Shown here piece by piece: positions 55,653 to 63,591 of a DNA stretch of 64,000 nucleotides; within the stretch, counting starts at the first letter, position 1, and the number at the start of each line of letters is the position of its first letter. Origin of the DNA: Thauera sp. K11 (GTDB taxonomy: Bacteria; Pseudomonadota; Gammaproteobacteria; Burkholderiales; Rhodocyclaceae); assembly GCF_002354895.1 (NCBI RefSeq), contig NZ_CP023439.1, positions 1,984,001 to 2,048,000 of the forward strand, in the 5' to 3' direction. The position numbers and the translations under genes were made by a program. The notes beneath the pieces were generated by a model that saw only the letters and a program-made list of their open reading frames with translations, was not told the DNA's origin and searched no databases.

Positions 55653-55669
55653 TTTGACCTCGAGTCAAC
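55653..55669. promoter_or_regulatory. TTTGAC-N5-GTCAA palindrome before TetR gene 1
   Basis: TTTGAC-CTCGA-GTCAA lies 46 bases before the tetR start at 55715. The same palindrome, TTTGAC-GCGGA-GTCAAA, occurs at 58155-58171 before the FAD oxidoreductase gene. This fits autoregulation plus control of the convergent neighbour. Confidence 0.6.
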
Positions 55670-55714
55670 TGCGCTAAGCTTCGCGGACAACAAGCGGAAA
55701 CGAAATCTTCCAAC

Positions 55715-56434
55715 ATGCCCAGCTCTTCCCGAAACCCGAGCAAGTCGACCGAACGCGCGGCCCCCGATAAGAGGGAGACCTTGCGCCGCATCAGCGCTGC
55801 GGCGCGACGGGAATTCGCCGCCAAGGGACTGGCGGACGCCCGCATCGACGATATCGCCCATGCCGCCGGCGTCACAAAACAGCTCGTTTATCACTACTTC
55901 CGGAGCAAGGAGGAACTCTTCGCCTGCGTGCTGGAAGACTCGTCCGCGACGACCATGGGCGAACTCGTCGCGGTAGAACTGGATCACCTGGCGCCACGTG
56001 ACGCGCTGCGGGCACTCCTCAACCACATGATCCGGCCCTATTGCGACCCCATGCTGAGCGCGCTCGCACAGGAAGGGATCCGCTACCACGAGAGCCATGC
56101 CACGCCGCGCAACAGCTTTGTCGACCTCGCTCCCGAGCTCAAGCGCAAGATGCGCAGCGTGCTCGCTCGCGGGGCCCAAAGTGGCGATTTTCGTGCGAAC
56201 GTCGACCCGGACCTGTTCCTCGCCGCAGCCGCGCAGGTGACCACCAGCGCCTTCGTCAGCCGCTACACCGTCGTCACCCTGTGCGGCCTGGACGTGGCGA
56301 ACGCCGACGACGCGGACACATGGCGACGCTTCGCGGTCGACTTCGTGCTGGCTGCCGTCGAGCGCGAGCGCAGCGACCAACATCCGCTCATGCGGCCCGA
56401 CGCCCCGCCGAAGACGCCGCCCGAAGCGGCCTGA
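55715..56434 (+). CDS. TetR-family regulator (1)
   Basis: 239 residues. Helix-turn-helix at about 25-70: RRISAAARREFAAKGLADAR, DIAHAAGVTKQLVYHYFRSK, EELFACVLEDS. The C-terminal ligand domain (to about 220) contains APRDALRALLNHMIRPYCDP and VTTSAFVSRYTVV. The gene is divergent from P450 gene 2 and convergent with the FAD oxidoreductase gene. Palindromes of one type lie before it and before the FAD gene, so these are its likely targets. A Pro-rich tail follows the last helix. Confidence 0.9.
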   Translation: MPSSSRNPSKSTERAAPDKRETLRRISAAARREFAAKGLADARIDDIAHAAGVTKQLVYHYFRSKEELFACVLEDSSATTMGELVAVELDHLAPRDALRALLNHMIRPYCDPMLSALAQEGIRYHESHATPRNSFVDLAPELKRKMRSVLARGAQSGDFRANVDPDLFLAAAAQVTTSAFVSRYTVVTLCGLDVANADDADTWRRFAVDFVLAAVERERSDQHPLMRPDAPPKTPPEAA

Positions 56435-56467
56435 CAGCTACGGCCACCTTGCGCGACGCGCGCCACA

Positions 56468-58048
56468 TCAGCGTGCGAGGAAACGCTTCACCCGACTGGC
56501 GGCGATCCGTCCCGGCAAGCCGTTGACCCCACCACCCGGGTGGATGCCCGCGCCTCCGAGGAAGAGTCCTGCAACCGGCAGGCTGTCCCCACCCAATCCC
56601 GCCGCCGGCCTCATCATCGCGGAACGCGTGGTGCTCGTATCCACATGCACCACGCAGCCGCGATGCACATTGAGCCGTTTCTCCAGGTCCGGCGCGGCCT
56701 CGACCCGACGACCGATCTCGAATTCCTTGAGACCCAGCATGTATTCGGCGGCCTGGTCGATGACCGTCTGCCCTACCCGGTCCCTGATGGCATCCCATCC
56801 TTCGCGCGGCTCGACCGGCGTCGCAACGGGATAGAGGTAGGCCACGTCCTGCCCCTCTGGCGCCTGCCCAGGATCGACAGCGGTCGGGACCGTGATCCAC
56901 ATGTAGGGCAGCTTCGACACCTCGCCGCGCGCGGCGCAGCGGAAGTTGTCGAGCACGGCATCGGAGGTGCCGATCAGGAGCACGCTCTTGCGCAGACTCA
57001 GCCCGTCGGCCCGCAGGGCTTCAATGCGGCGGTAATTCACCTGGCTACTGAGCGCGACATCGACCTTCAGTGGCGATGCCCCGTGGCCGTTGGCCGGCGC
57101 AAGTGCTACGCGAGTTAGCGTGCGCCGATCGAGCGCCCCGGGCGTAACCATTTCCAGCGCCATCTTCGGGTGGATCGACGCCACCACGGCTTTCGCCGAC
57201 AGTACACGTCCGTCCTTGAGTCGCACCCCCTTCGCCCGACCATCGCCGGCAATGATCTCCGCCACCGGCGCAGAAACCAGGATCTCCCCACCCAGCTCGC
57301 GCAACCGGGCTGCCAGCGCATCCGACAACGCCTGAGTCCCCCCCACGGCGCGACCCAGCCCGAAGCGATGGATGAAGCCCAACAGCGCGAAGTAGATCCC
57401 CGTCGCGTCGTTCGCGATGGGTCCGGCCGCGCCAAGCAGGCAGCACAGCGCCGACTGTACGACCGGATGCTCGAAGCGCTCCATGATCGACGTGTACGCC
57501 GGACTGCCGATGAGCGCCATGATTTCCGGTTTCAGATGGCGGTTCCTGAGGACCGCCTTCAGGGCCTGCCATTTCGCGCCCAGGTTGCGCTGCGCGGGGT
57601 CGACACGCATCATCGGAATGGCCATGTCGATGAAGGCATCCACGAGCTTCATCAGTGCCAGGAACTCCTCCGCGTCTCGGGACGAGAAGCGCCGGATCTC
57701 GGCCGCAGTCTTTTCCGGCTCGCGCCAGAACACCAGCGAATTGCCATCCGGATGGACGTACACATATCCGGGAGACATTTCGACCTGACGAAACCCATGA
57801 CGCTCGAGCTGCAGCTCCTGCGGCATCATGGGATGAACCCGGAGCGACATAAGATCAAGCGCGCAGGGGTTGATCAGATGCCGGGGCGCCTCCGGAATCA
57901 GGTAACCACTGGAGGCCATGCCGCCGATCTTCTCGCGGGCCTCGATGACGACGACACGTTTGCCTGCCTCGGCCAGATAACAGGCGGCCGCCAAGCCATT
58001 GTGCCCGCCACCGACGATCGCCACGTCATAACTGTTTGCGCCACTCAT
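56468..58048 (-). CDS. FAD-dependent oxidoreductase, phytoene-desaturase/PYROXD2-like
   Basis: 526 residues from ATG 58048. The N-terminal Rossmann loop is VAIVGGGHNGLAAACYLAEA with the following acidic residue in VVVIEAREKIGGMASSG. The C-terminal FAD motif is GLFLGGAGIHPGGGVNGLPG. Between them lie the carotenoid-desaturase-type segments (GGTQALSDALAARLRELGGE). The family oxidises or isomerises C-C bonds in hydrophobic polycyclic or polyene substrates. It is a single gene on the minus strand, convergent with TetR gene 1, with the TTTGAC palindrome 107 bases before its start. Confidence 0.88.
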   Translation of the reverse strand: MSGANSYDVAIVGGGHNGLAAACYLAEAGKRVVVIEAREKIGGMASSGYLIPEAPRHLINPCALDLMSLRVHPMMPQELQLERHGFRQVEMSPGYVYVHPDGNSLVFWREPEKTAAEIRRFSSRDAEEFLALMKLVDAFIDMAIPMMRVDPAQRNLGAKWQALKAVLRNRHLKPEIMALIGSPAYTSIMERFEHPVVQSALCCLLGAAGPIANDATGIYFALLGFIHRFGLGRAVGGTQALSDALAARLRELGGEILVSAPVAEIIAGDGRAKGVRLKDGRVLSAKAVVASIHPKMALEMVTPGALDRRTLTRVALAPANGHGASPLKVDVALSSQVNYRRIEALRADGLSLRKSVLLIGTSDAVLDNFRCAARGEVSKLPYMWITVPTAVDPGQAPEGQDVAYLYPVATPVEPREGWDAIRDRVGQTVIDQAAEYMLGLKEFEIGRRVEAAPDLEKRLNVHRGCVVHVDTSTTRSAMMRPAAGLGGDSLPVAGLFLGGAGIHPGGGVNGLPGRIAASRVKRFLAR

Positions 58049-58154
58049 TCTGTCTCCCTCCGGGGTGTACCGGATGCGCTTGTTGGTGAAATGCGTCCGA
58101 TTCGACGAACCAACCGATTGAAGCACAGCGCCCCGGCCGGACACGGCGGAGCGG

Positions 58155-58171
58155 TTTGACGCGGAGTCAAA
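58155..58171. promoter_or_regulatory. TTTGAC-N5-GTCAAA palindrome before the FAD oxidoreductase gene
   Basis: TTTGAC-GCGGA-GTCAAA is a perfect palindrome around a 5-base spacer, in the gap between the FAD gene start (58048) and the end of TetR gene 2 (58238). It is the partner of the site at 55653. Confidence 0.6.
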
Positions 58172-58237
58172 GCGCAGTGGAAGACGGACGGATGCCGCAC
58201 CCTCACTCGTCCGCAGCGGCGGGCGGACGCGGCGTGT

Positions 58238-58927
58238 TCAGCGGCGGGAAACGCGGCCCTGCATCAGCATGGCGAACATCCGCTCGAGGCGGCGCGGCAG
58301 GCTTCGGCGCTCAGGGCCGGCGGGGACGAGAATCTCACTGAGGATGTATCGGACCAGCAGTTCGCAGGTGAGCTCGCGGTCGATTTTGATTCCCGCACGC
58401 GACTCCCACGCATCGAAGACCGGCCCAAGCACGTCCTGGAACCGGATCACCGAGTCGGGGAAGATGCGCTGCAGCCAGCGCATTGCGTACTCCGGCGCGA
58501 CCACGAGCAGCCGTCGTGCATTCCCGCGCTCGAGGTAATCATCGACGAATCGCAATACGGCGTCGAAACGTTCGTCCGGATCGGTATACGGAGCAGTCGC
58601 CTCGATCAGCGCGGCATGGAAACGATCGCGCCGATGACGTGAAAACGCGTCCAGGAGATCGTCCTGCGACGAAAAATACCTGTAGAACGTCCCACGCGAG
58701 ATGCCTGCGGTCTCACAAACGTCGAGGATATTTACCCGGTCTGCTCCGGACTCGAGAATCACCGCTTCGGTAGCGTCGAAAATGCCCAGGATCGTGCTTT
58801 CGGACCGCCTGTTCCGGCGAACTGCCTTCACGGCCTTGACCGGCGCGGGCTCGGCGCCCTCCTTCGCAGAGGCGGTCGCGCGAGGCTTCTTCACCTTTGC
58901 CTTTCCCGCCTCGACTGCTTCCGCCAT
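58238..58927 (-). CDS. TetR-family regulator (2)
   Basis: 229 residues from ATG 58927, which has GGGGAG at good spacing; the GTG at 58948 is less likely. The first 40 residues are a basic, Ala/Lys-rich tail (KAKVKKPRATASAKEG), unusual for the family. The helix-turn-helix follows at about 45-92 (STILGIFDATEAVILESGAD, ILDVCETAGISRGTFYRYFS). The ligand domain contains RRLLVVAPEYAMRWLQRIFP. It is divergent from the acyl-CoA ligase gene, with regulon motif D in between, which makes it the best candidate regulator of the five-site regulon (inference). Confidence 0.9.
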   Translation of the reverse strand: MAEAVEAGKAKVKKPRATASAKEGAEPAPVKAVKAVRRNRRSESTILGIFDATEAVILESGADRVNILDVCETAGISRGTFYRYFSSQDDLLDAFSRHRRDRFHAALIEATAPYTDPDERFDAVLRFVDDYLERGNARRLLVVAPEYAMRWLQRIFPDSVIRFQDVLGPVFDAWESRAGIKIDRELTCELLVRYILSEILVPAGPERRSLPRRLERMFAMLMQGRVSRR

Positions 58928-59025
58928 CTCCGCTCCCCGAGAATTCACCGATGGATGATTGTAGCGTGCCCCAACCGCATGAACATCCGAGCCCCCATCA
59001 AAATGATCACTACGCCTCCTTATAT

Positions 59026-59050
59026 TTGACAGTTTTTCTATTTGTGTTTA
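59026..59050 (+). promoter_or_regulatory. Regulon motif, site D, overlapping a sigma-70-type promoter of the acyl-CoA ligase gene
   Basis: TTGACAG-N11-GTGTTTA. Read forward it also gives TTGACA, 17 bases, TATGTT, a good -35/-10 pair about 65 bases before the ligase start at 59117. It lies between TetR gene 2 and the ligase gene. Binding here would block the promoter. Confidence 0.7.
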
Positions 59051-59116
59051 TGTTTTGCCGTCACAACGAAAGCTGCACATCACCCCAACACGGCGAATCG
59101 GGACAGGAGACATTAC

Positions 59117-60748
59117 ATGGCAGGCATGGGCAATCAGGAAAGCTGGTCGGTCGGCCCACAGGATACGGTCATCGCGGCACTCGACCGGGCAGTTGCAAAG
59201 CACCCCGAGCGGGTGCTGCTCGACTTCGGCGGCGAGCTTTACACTTACGGCCAGGTCGACCAGCTTTCGACGCGCCTCGCCCACTCGCTCGCAGCATTGG
59301 GCGTCCAGGCCGGGCAGACCGTCCTGAGCATGCTCGACAATAACATCGATGCAGTCGTGGCCTGGCTCGCCATCAACAAGCTGTGTGCCGTGAGTGTCCC
59401 CGTCAACACTGCGCTGCGGGGCGAGTTCCTCCGCCATCAGATCGCGGACTCGCAGGCTGCAATTGTGATCTGCGAGGCGGATTACGTCGAACGCATCGCG
59501 CAGGTGGCGGACGGATTGCCGGAAGTCCAGCTGATCCTTCACCGCGCCCACCTCACCAAGGTCCCGGAGTGCCGCGCCCGCATCACGCCGCTGGACGAAC
59601 ACCGCGGCCGGCGCGACGACGCGATCGAGACGAAGCCGAATCCCTGGGACCTTGCGTGCATCGTCTATACCTCGGGCACCACCGGGCCGTCCAAGGGCTG
59701 CATGCTGAGCTACAACTACATGTGCAATCTCGCCCGCCTCCAGCTGCGCGCGGGACCGGCAACCGAGAACGACATCACCATCACCCCGCTGCCGCTCTTC
59801 CACATGAACGCGCTGTGCGTCGGGATCCTCTCGAACATCATGGTCGGCGCCCGGGTCGCGATCGTGCAGCGCTTCTCGGTATCCAATTTCTGGCCCGAAG
59901 TCGAGCGCAGCGGCGCCACAATCGCGTCGATCCTCGGCAGCATGGGCGGACTACTCGCCCAGGCGCCGGACAACGAGTCGATGAAACGTTGCGTCGGACA
60001 GATCCACACCGTGCGCGGCAACCCCTTCACCGAGGAATCGAAGAGGATCTGGCGCGAACGCTTCGGCGCCAAGCAGGTGGGCGGCAATGGCTACGGCCTC
60101 ACCGAAGCGAGCGTCATTACCTCGCTACCCGCCGGCGAGTACGCAGCGCCCGGCTCCTCCGGGAAGCGCATCCCCGACTTCGACGTGCGCATCGTCGACG
60201 ACCTCGATCGTGAGCTTCCGGCCAACACGCCAGGCGAGATCGTCGTTCGCCCCCTGCGCCCCGACATCATGTTCATGGGCTACTGGGGACGCCCCGCCGA
60301 CACCATGAAGCTGTTGCGCAACATGTGGTTCCACACCGGCGACATCGGAAAATTCGACGAAGAAGGTTTCTTCTATTTCGTGGACCGCAAGAAGGACTAC
60401 CTGCGCCGGCGCGGCGAAAACATCTCGAGCTTCGAGATGGAAGCCGCCTTCGCAGCGCATCCGGCCATCGAAGAAGTTGCGGTCCACGCCGTGCCTTCCG
60501 ACAAGGGCGAGGATGACGTCAAGGTCACCGCGGTTCTCAAGCCCGGCAGCGCCCTCATGCCCGAAGAATTGTTCAAGTGGGCAATCGACTCCGTTCCCTA
60601 TTACGCCCTCCCCCGCTATATCGAATTCCGCAGCTCGATGCCCAAGAACCCGCAGGGCCGGGTGCTGAAGTACCAGCTGCGCGAAGAGGGCAAGACGCCA
60701 ACGACCTGGGATCTGGAAGAGACCGACATCACGGTCAGCAAACGCTGA
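59117..60748 (+). CDS. AMP-dependent acyl-CoA synthetase/ligase
   Basis: 543 residues from ATG 59117 behind AGGAGA. ANL-superfamily motifs: the AMP loop YTSGTTGPSKGCMLSYNY, GNGYGLTEAS, the Asp-containing FHTGDIGKFDEEGFFYFVDR, KDYLRRRGENISSFEME, and the C-terminal Lys in NPQGRVLKYQLREEG. The Arg-Arg-Gly-Glu-Asn hinge is canonical. It activates a carboxylic acid to its CoA ester at the expense of ATP, which would feed the dehydrogenases and hydratase of this cluster. The caiC-like sequence pattern fits a medium-sized or cyclic acid. It is co-transcribed with the small VOC gene. Confidence 0.93.
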   Translation: MAGMGNQESWSVGPQDTVIAALDRAVAKHPERVLLDFGGELYTYGQVDQLSTRLAHSLAALGVQAGQTVLSMLDNNIDAVVAWLAINKLCAVSVPVNTALRGEFLRHQIADSQAAIVICEADYVERIAQVADGLPEVQLILHRAHLTKVPECRARITPLDEHRGRRDDAIETKPNPWDLACIVYTSGTTGPSKGCMLSYNYMCNLARLQLRAGPATENDITITPLPLFHMNALCVGILSNIMVGARVAIVQRFSVSNFWPEVERSGATIASILGSMGGLLAQAPDNESMKRCVGQIHTVRGNPFTEESKRIWRERFGAKQVGGNGYGLTEASVITSLPAGEYAAPGSSGKRIPDFDVRIVDDLDRELPANTPGEIVVRPLRPDIMFMGYWGRPADTMKLLRNMWFHTGDIGKFDEEGFFYFVDRKKDYLRRRGENISSFEMEAAFAAHPAIEEVAVHAVPSDKGEDDVKVTAVLKPGSALMPEELFKWAIDSVPYYALPRYIEFRSSMPKNPQGRVLKYQLREEGKTPTTWDLEETDITVSKR

Positions 60749-60783
60749 TCCCCATAAGGCAGAAAAACGGAGAGGAAGACACC

Positions 60784-61176
60784 ATGAGCATCTTTACCCA
60801 CGTCACGCTCGGGACGCGCGACATCGCGCGCGCGAAGACCTTCTACGACCAGGTTCTCGACCCGCTGCAGTTCAAGTGCCTGCTTGAGGTCGAAGGCAAG
60901 GCCTGCGGCTGGGGTATCGAGGCACCGCAGTTCATGATCCTCTACCCGCGTAACGGAGAACCTGCCACTACGGGTAACGGCATGACCATCGGCCTCGCAG
61001 CCCCGACCCGCGCTGCCGTGCGCGAGTTCCATCGGCGTGCGCTTGAACTCGGGGGTACCTGCGAAGGCGCCCCAGGCCCCCGACCTTTCGCGCCGCATGC
61101 CTACGCCGCATACATACGCGACCTCGACGGAAACAAGCTCGTCGCCTCCTGCCGCAAATCTGAAGAAGAGGGCTGA
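60784..61176 (+). CDS. VOC-superfamily (glyoxalase/dioxygenase-fold) protein
   Basis: 130 residues with the beta-alpha-beta3 pattern: MSIFTHVTLGTRDIARAKTF, FMILYPRNGEP, GLAAPTRAAVREFHRRALEL, AYIRDLDGNKLVASC. The metal positions His6 and the late Asp/Glu region are partly kept (the usual Glu reads in DLDGNKLVA as Asn-Lys), so metal binding is uncertain. It starts 35 bases after the ligase gene, with GAGGAAG upstream, and is the last gene of that unit. Confidence 0.88.
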   Translation: MSIFTHVTLGTRDIARAKTFYDQVLDPLQFKCLLEVEGKACGWGIEAPQFMILYPRNGEPATTGNGMTIGLAAPTRAAVREFHRRALELGGTCEGAPGPRPFAPHAYAAYIRDLDGNKLVASCRKSEEEG

Positions 61177-61754
61177 ACACACAAGACTCGGTACACCGCA
61201 GGCGGAAGACGACAGCGTGGTGCGCGAGGTGCCGCCAACATGTTTCGGCTACTCCCCGTGGCGACAATAGTCCCGGGGATGCATAAGCCCGGTTGGACCG
61301 AGATGGAGGCCGTCGCACGGAATCTACATGGACGGCGGCAGCATTCGCACTGCCGCCGTTCGAACTGTTCCTGGCGGCCGGGCGCAAAGGCCGAGAATTT
61401 GCCGCACCCCGGCCCGCCCCCCGTAAACAGCTTACGCCTACACTCTGCTCCGGCCCACGTGTAGCCCCGTGCCCCTGATCCGCGCAACTGATGCCCGCTT
61501 GCACCGGGCGCACAGCCAGCACCCTCCCGACAATAATGATTTCCGTGACACTTATTCCCCTTGCCGTCCCTGCAAGTAGCGATTTGGCATTCTAGTTTCT
61601 CGATGCCAAGCCCCCACCGGAGAGAAGTCGTTCGCCGAGGATGAAGGCAGCGAAGACGCTCATCCGAAGGGAAGATCACGAGGATGGTCGGCATACACCG
61701 AGTGGGATATTATTGCCGGCTAAAGGATGAACTAGCCGCCACATGCTTCATCAC
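61177..61754. other. 578-base gap with one strong hairpin
   Basis: No convincing gene. A perfect hairpin, ACGGCGGCAG-N8-CTGCCGCCGT, lies at 61332-61359 but without a T tract; it could end the ligase-VOC transcript or be a spacer structure. Small minus-strand frames are Cys/Arg-rich and look like chance readings. Confidence 0.4.
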
Positions 61755-62576
61755 TTACAGCAAGGATCGGCCCCGGTCCCACGCCTCTTGCAGTGACTCA
61801 CGATGATCCGGCGCAGCGATCGCAATCAGTCGCTTGGCACGCTCCGCCAGCGATGCACCGCGCAGGTCGGCCACGCCATGTTCGGTGACGACGATATCGG
61901 CCAGATGACGGGCAGCCCCGACAAGCGCCGACGTATTGAGCCGCGGCACGATGCGCGACACCGTCCCTCGCGACGCACTCGAGAGCAACGCAAAGACCGC
62001 CCGTCCGCCGCGCGACAACTGCGCCCCGCTCGCGAAGGCCGGCATGCCGCCGACACCGGCAACGAGTTGTCCCCCGAGCGTGTCGCAATTGATCTGGCCG
62101 AAGAGATCCACTTCCAGCGCAGCATTGATCGCGACGAAGTTGTCGATGGCCGCGATGCGGCGAACATCGTGGGTCTCGCTGACCGGTGCAAATAAGAAGG
62201 TTTCGTCCGTCGCCACGCGCCGATAGAAGGCGGCATCCCCGAGAGCGACTCCGACATGCGCGGCGCCGGCCCCCCGGATCACCCCTCGATCGGTAAGCGG
62301 GACCAGCGCCTGGGTTGCCATGCCGGCGTGGAGCCGAAGCTCGCGGTGATCGCTGAGCGCTTCGAGGACCGCTCCGACCATCCTGCCGATGCCGAGTTGT
62401 ATCGCGTCGCCATCGCGAACGATGCCCGCGACGTGGCTTGCGAGCTGCATGAGCGGCGCATTCGGCGCTTCTTCGCGATAAGTCACCACCGGGGGGAAGA
62501 CGGCAGTGGGCGGACGCTTACGAAACACGCGCGCCGATGAGGCATCGATAGATGACCGACACGGGGCGTCCGTCAC
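61755..62576 (-). pseudogene. Acetyl-CoA hydrolase/transferase, C-terminal part only
   Basis: 273 codons; complete family members have about 430. From about residue 35 on it follows the C-terminal domain: ASHVAGIVRDGDAIQLGIGR, the GVGGMPAF and catalytic-region VDLFGQINCDTLGGQLVAGV, and near the end IVTEHGVADLRGASLAERAK. The first 30 residues (SSIDASSARVFRKRPPTAVF) are not family sequence. The N-terminal domain is missing upstream, where unrelated sequence and the umuD-like gene begin. It is therefore a truncated remnant, perhaps of a CoA-transferase that belonged to the catabolic cluster. Confidence 0.75.
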
Positions 62577-62705
62577 GCAACTTTGACCGATTGCAGTACA
62601 GCTCCCGCTTACACCACCTCCTGGAGCGACCTACCGATCGCCCTGGCCATCTGAAGCTGCTGGCCCGGAAGACGTGCCTACACTGGCACCCGAGAACAAG
62701 AAAGA

Positions 62706-63161
62706 ATGATGTTCGTGAGTCCCTCCCCTATCAACGAAGAGTTCCTCTTGGCAGCGCTCGACTCTCCGGCGATGTTCATCCCGACCGGGCCGACGCCTGT
62801 TTCCGCAGGTTTTCCATCACCCGCAGAGGACTACGCGCAGAAGCGTCTGGACATCAAGGAGTACCTCGTCCGCAATCCGATCTCGACCTTTTTCTTCACC
62901 GTCAAAGGCGATTCGATGCAAGAAGCGGACATTTTCGAGGGCGATGTTCTGGTCGTTGATCGAAGCATTAAACCGGTACACGGTCACCTCGTCGTGGCTT
63001 TTGTGAACGGCGAGCGGCTCGTAAAGAGGCTTTCAATCAGGGTTGGCAGTGTGATGCTTCTGGCGGGACATCCAAAATACCCGCCTTTAACGTTGAAGGA
63101 GAGAAACGATCTGGAAGTCTGGGTAATCGTTATCGGGAAGTTCAAACGCATCCCCGCTTGA
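62706..63161 (+). CDS. umuD: UmuD-like S24 peptidase (translesion-synthesis accessory protein)
   Basis: 151 residues, UmuD length. The autocleavage region AGFPSPAEDYAQKRLDIKEY matches UmuD very closely; catalytic Ser in VKGDSMQEADIFEGD and Lys in ERLVKRLSIR are both in place. UmuD normally forms DNA polymerase V with UmuC after RecA-stimulated self-cleavage. No umuC follows; the next gene encodes an H-NS protein. I see no LexA box (CTGT-N8-ACAG) upstream. Start ATG 62706 or 62709. Confidence 0.88.
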   Translation: MMFVSPSPINEEFLLAALDSPAMFIPTGPTPVSAGFPSPAEDYAQKRLDIKEYLVRNPISTFFFTVKGDSMQEADIFEGDVLVVDRSIKPVHGHLVVAFVNGERLVKRLSIRVGSVMLLAGHPKYPPLTLKERNDLEVWVIVIGKFKRIPA

Positions 63162-63233
63162 TAAAAGCCGTGTTATTCTCTCGCTCGACTCCAGAAACGG
63201 AGTAACCCTTTCCAGACTCGCCACGAGAGAATA

Positions 63234-63509
63234 ATGACGTCCCTTCAAGAACTCCTTGCTCAAAAAGAAGCCCTCGAACAACAGATCGCTCAGATCAAGA
63301 AGGCTGAGCGCGCGGACGCACTGCAGAATGCCCGTAGCCTGATCGGCACGTTCGACCTCACGGTTGACGAGCTTTTCGGCAAGCAGAAGTCCATTGGAAA
63401 AGCAGTGGCAGTCAAGTACCGCAACCCGGAAACCGGCGAAACTTGGACCGGCCGTGGGCGCGCTCCGCGCTGGCTCGATGGTAAGAACCGGGAGGACTTT
63501 GCGGTCTGA
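63234..63509 (+). CDS. H-NS-family nucleoid protein
   Basis: 91 residues. The N-terminal coiled coil for dimerisation (about 1-35: LAQKEALEQQIAQIKKAERA) is followed by the C-terminal DNA-binding domain with YRNPETGETWTGRGRAPRWL and DGKNREDF, whose TWTGRGRxPxWL loop inserts into AT-rich minor grooves. Proteins of this class silence horizontally acquired AT-rich DNA. It stands at the end of the window, next to umuD, and is followed by a probable terminator. Confidence 0.92.
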   Translation: MTSLQELLAQKEALEQQIAQIKKAERADALQNARSLIGTFDLTVDELFGKQKSIGKAVAVKYRNPETGETWTGRGRAPRWLDGKNREDFAV

Positions 63510-63552
63510 CGATAGAAATGCAGCGCTCAGGCTGAGTGCGTTTGTGTGAAAG

Positions 63553-63591
63553 ACGGTCGGTCACTCTTGATTGAGTGTGCCGGCCGCTTTT
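63553..63591 (+). terminator. Probable terminator after the H-NS gene
   Basis: CGGTCGGTCACTC-TTGATT-GAGTGTGCCGGCCG forms a long stem with a small internal loop, followed by CTTTT. It lies 44 bases after the stop codon. Confidence 0.6.

Noticed and set aside
61101..61694. 197-codon minus-strand frame after the VOC gene
   Set aside because: Cys/Arg-rich composition unlike the neighbours and overlap with the VOC gene end; looks like chance.
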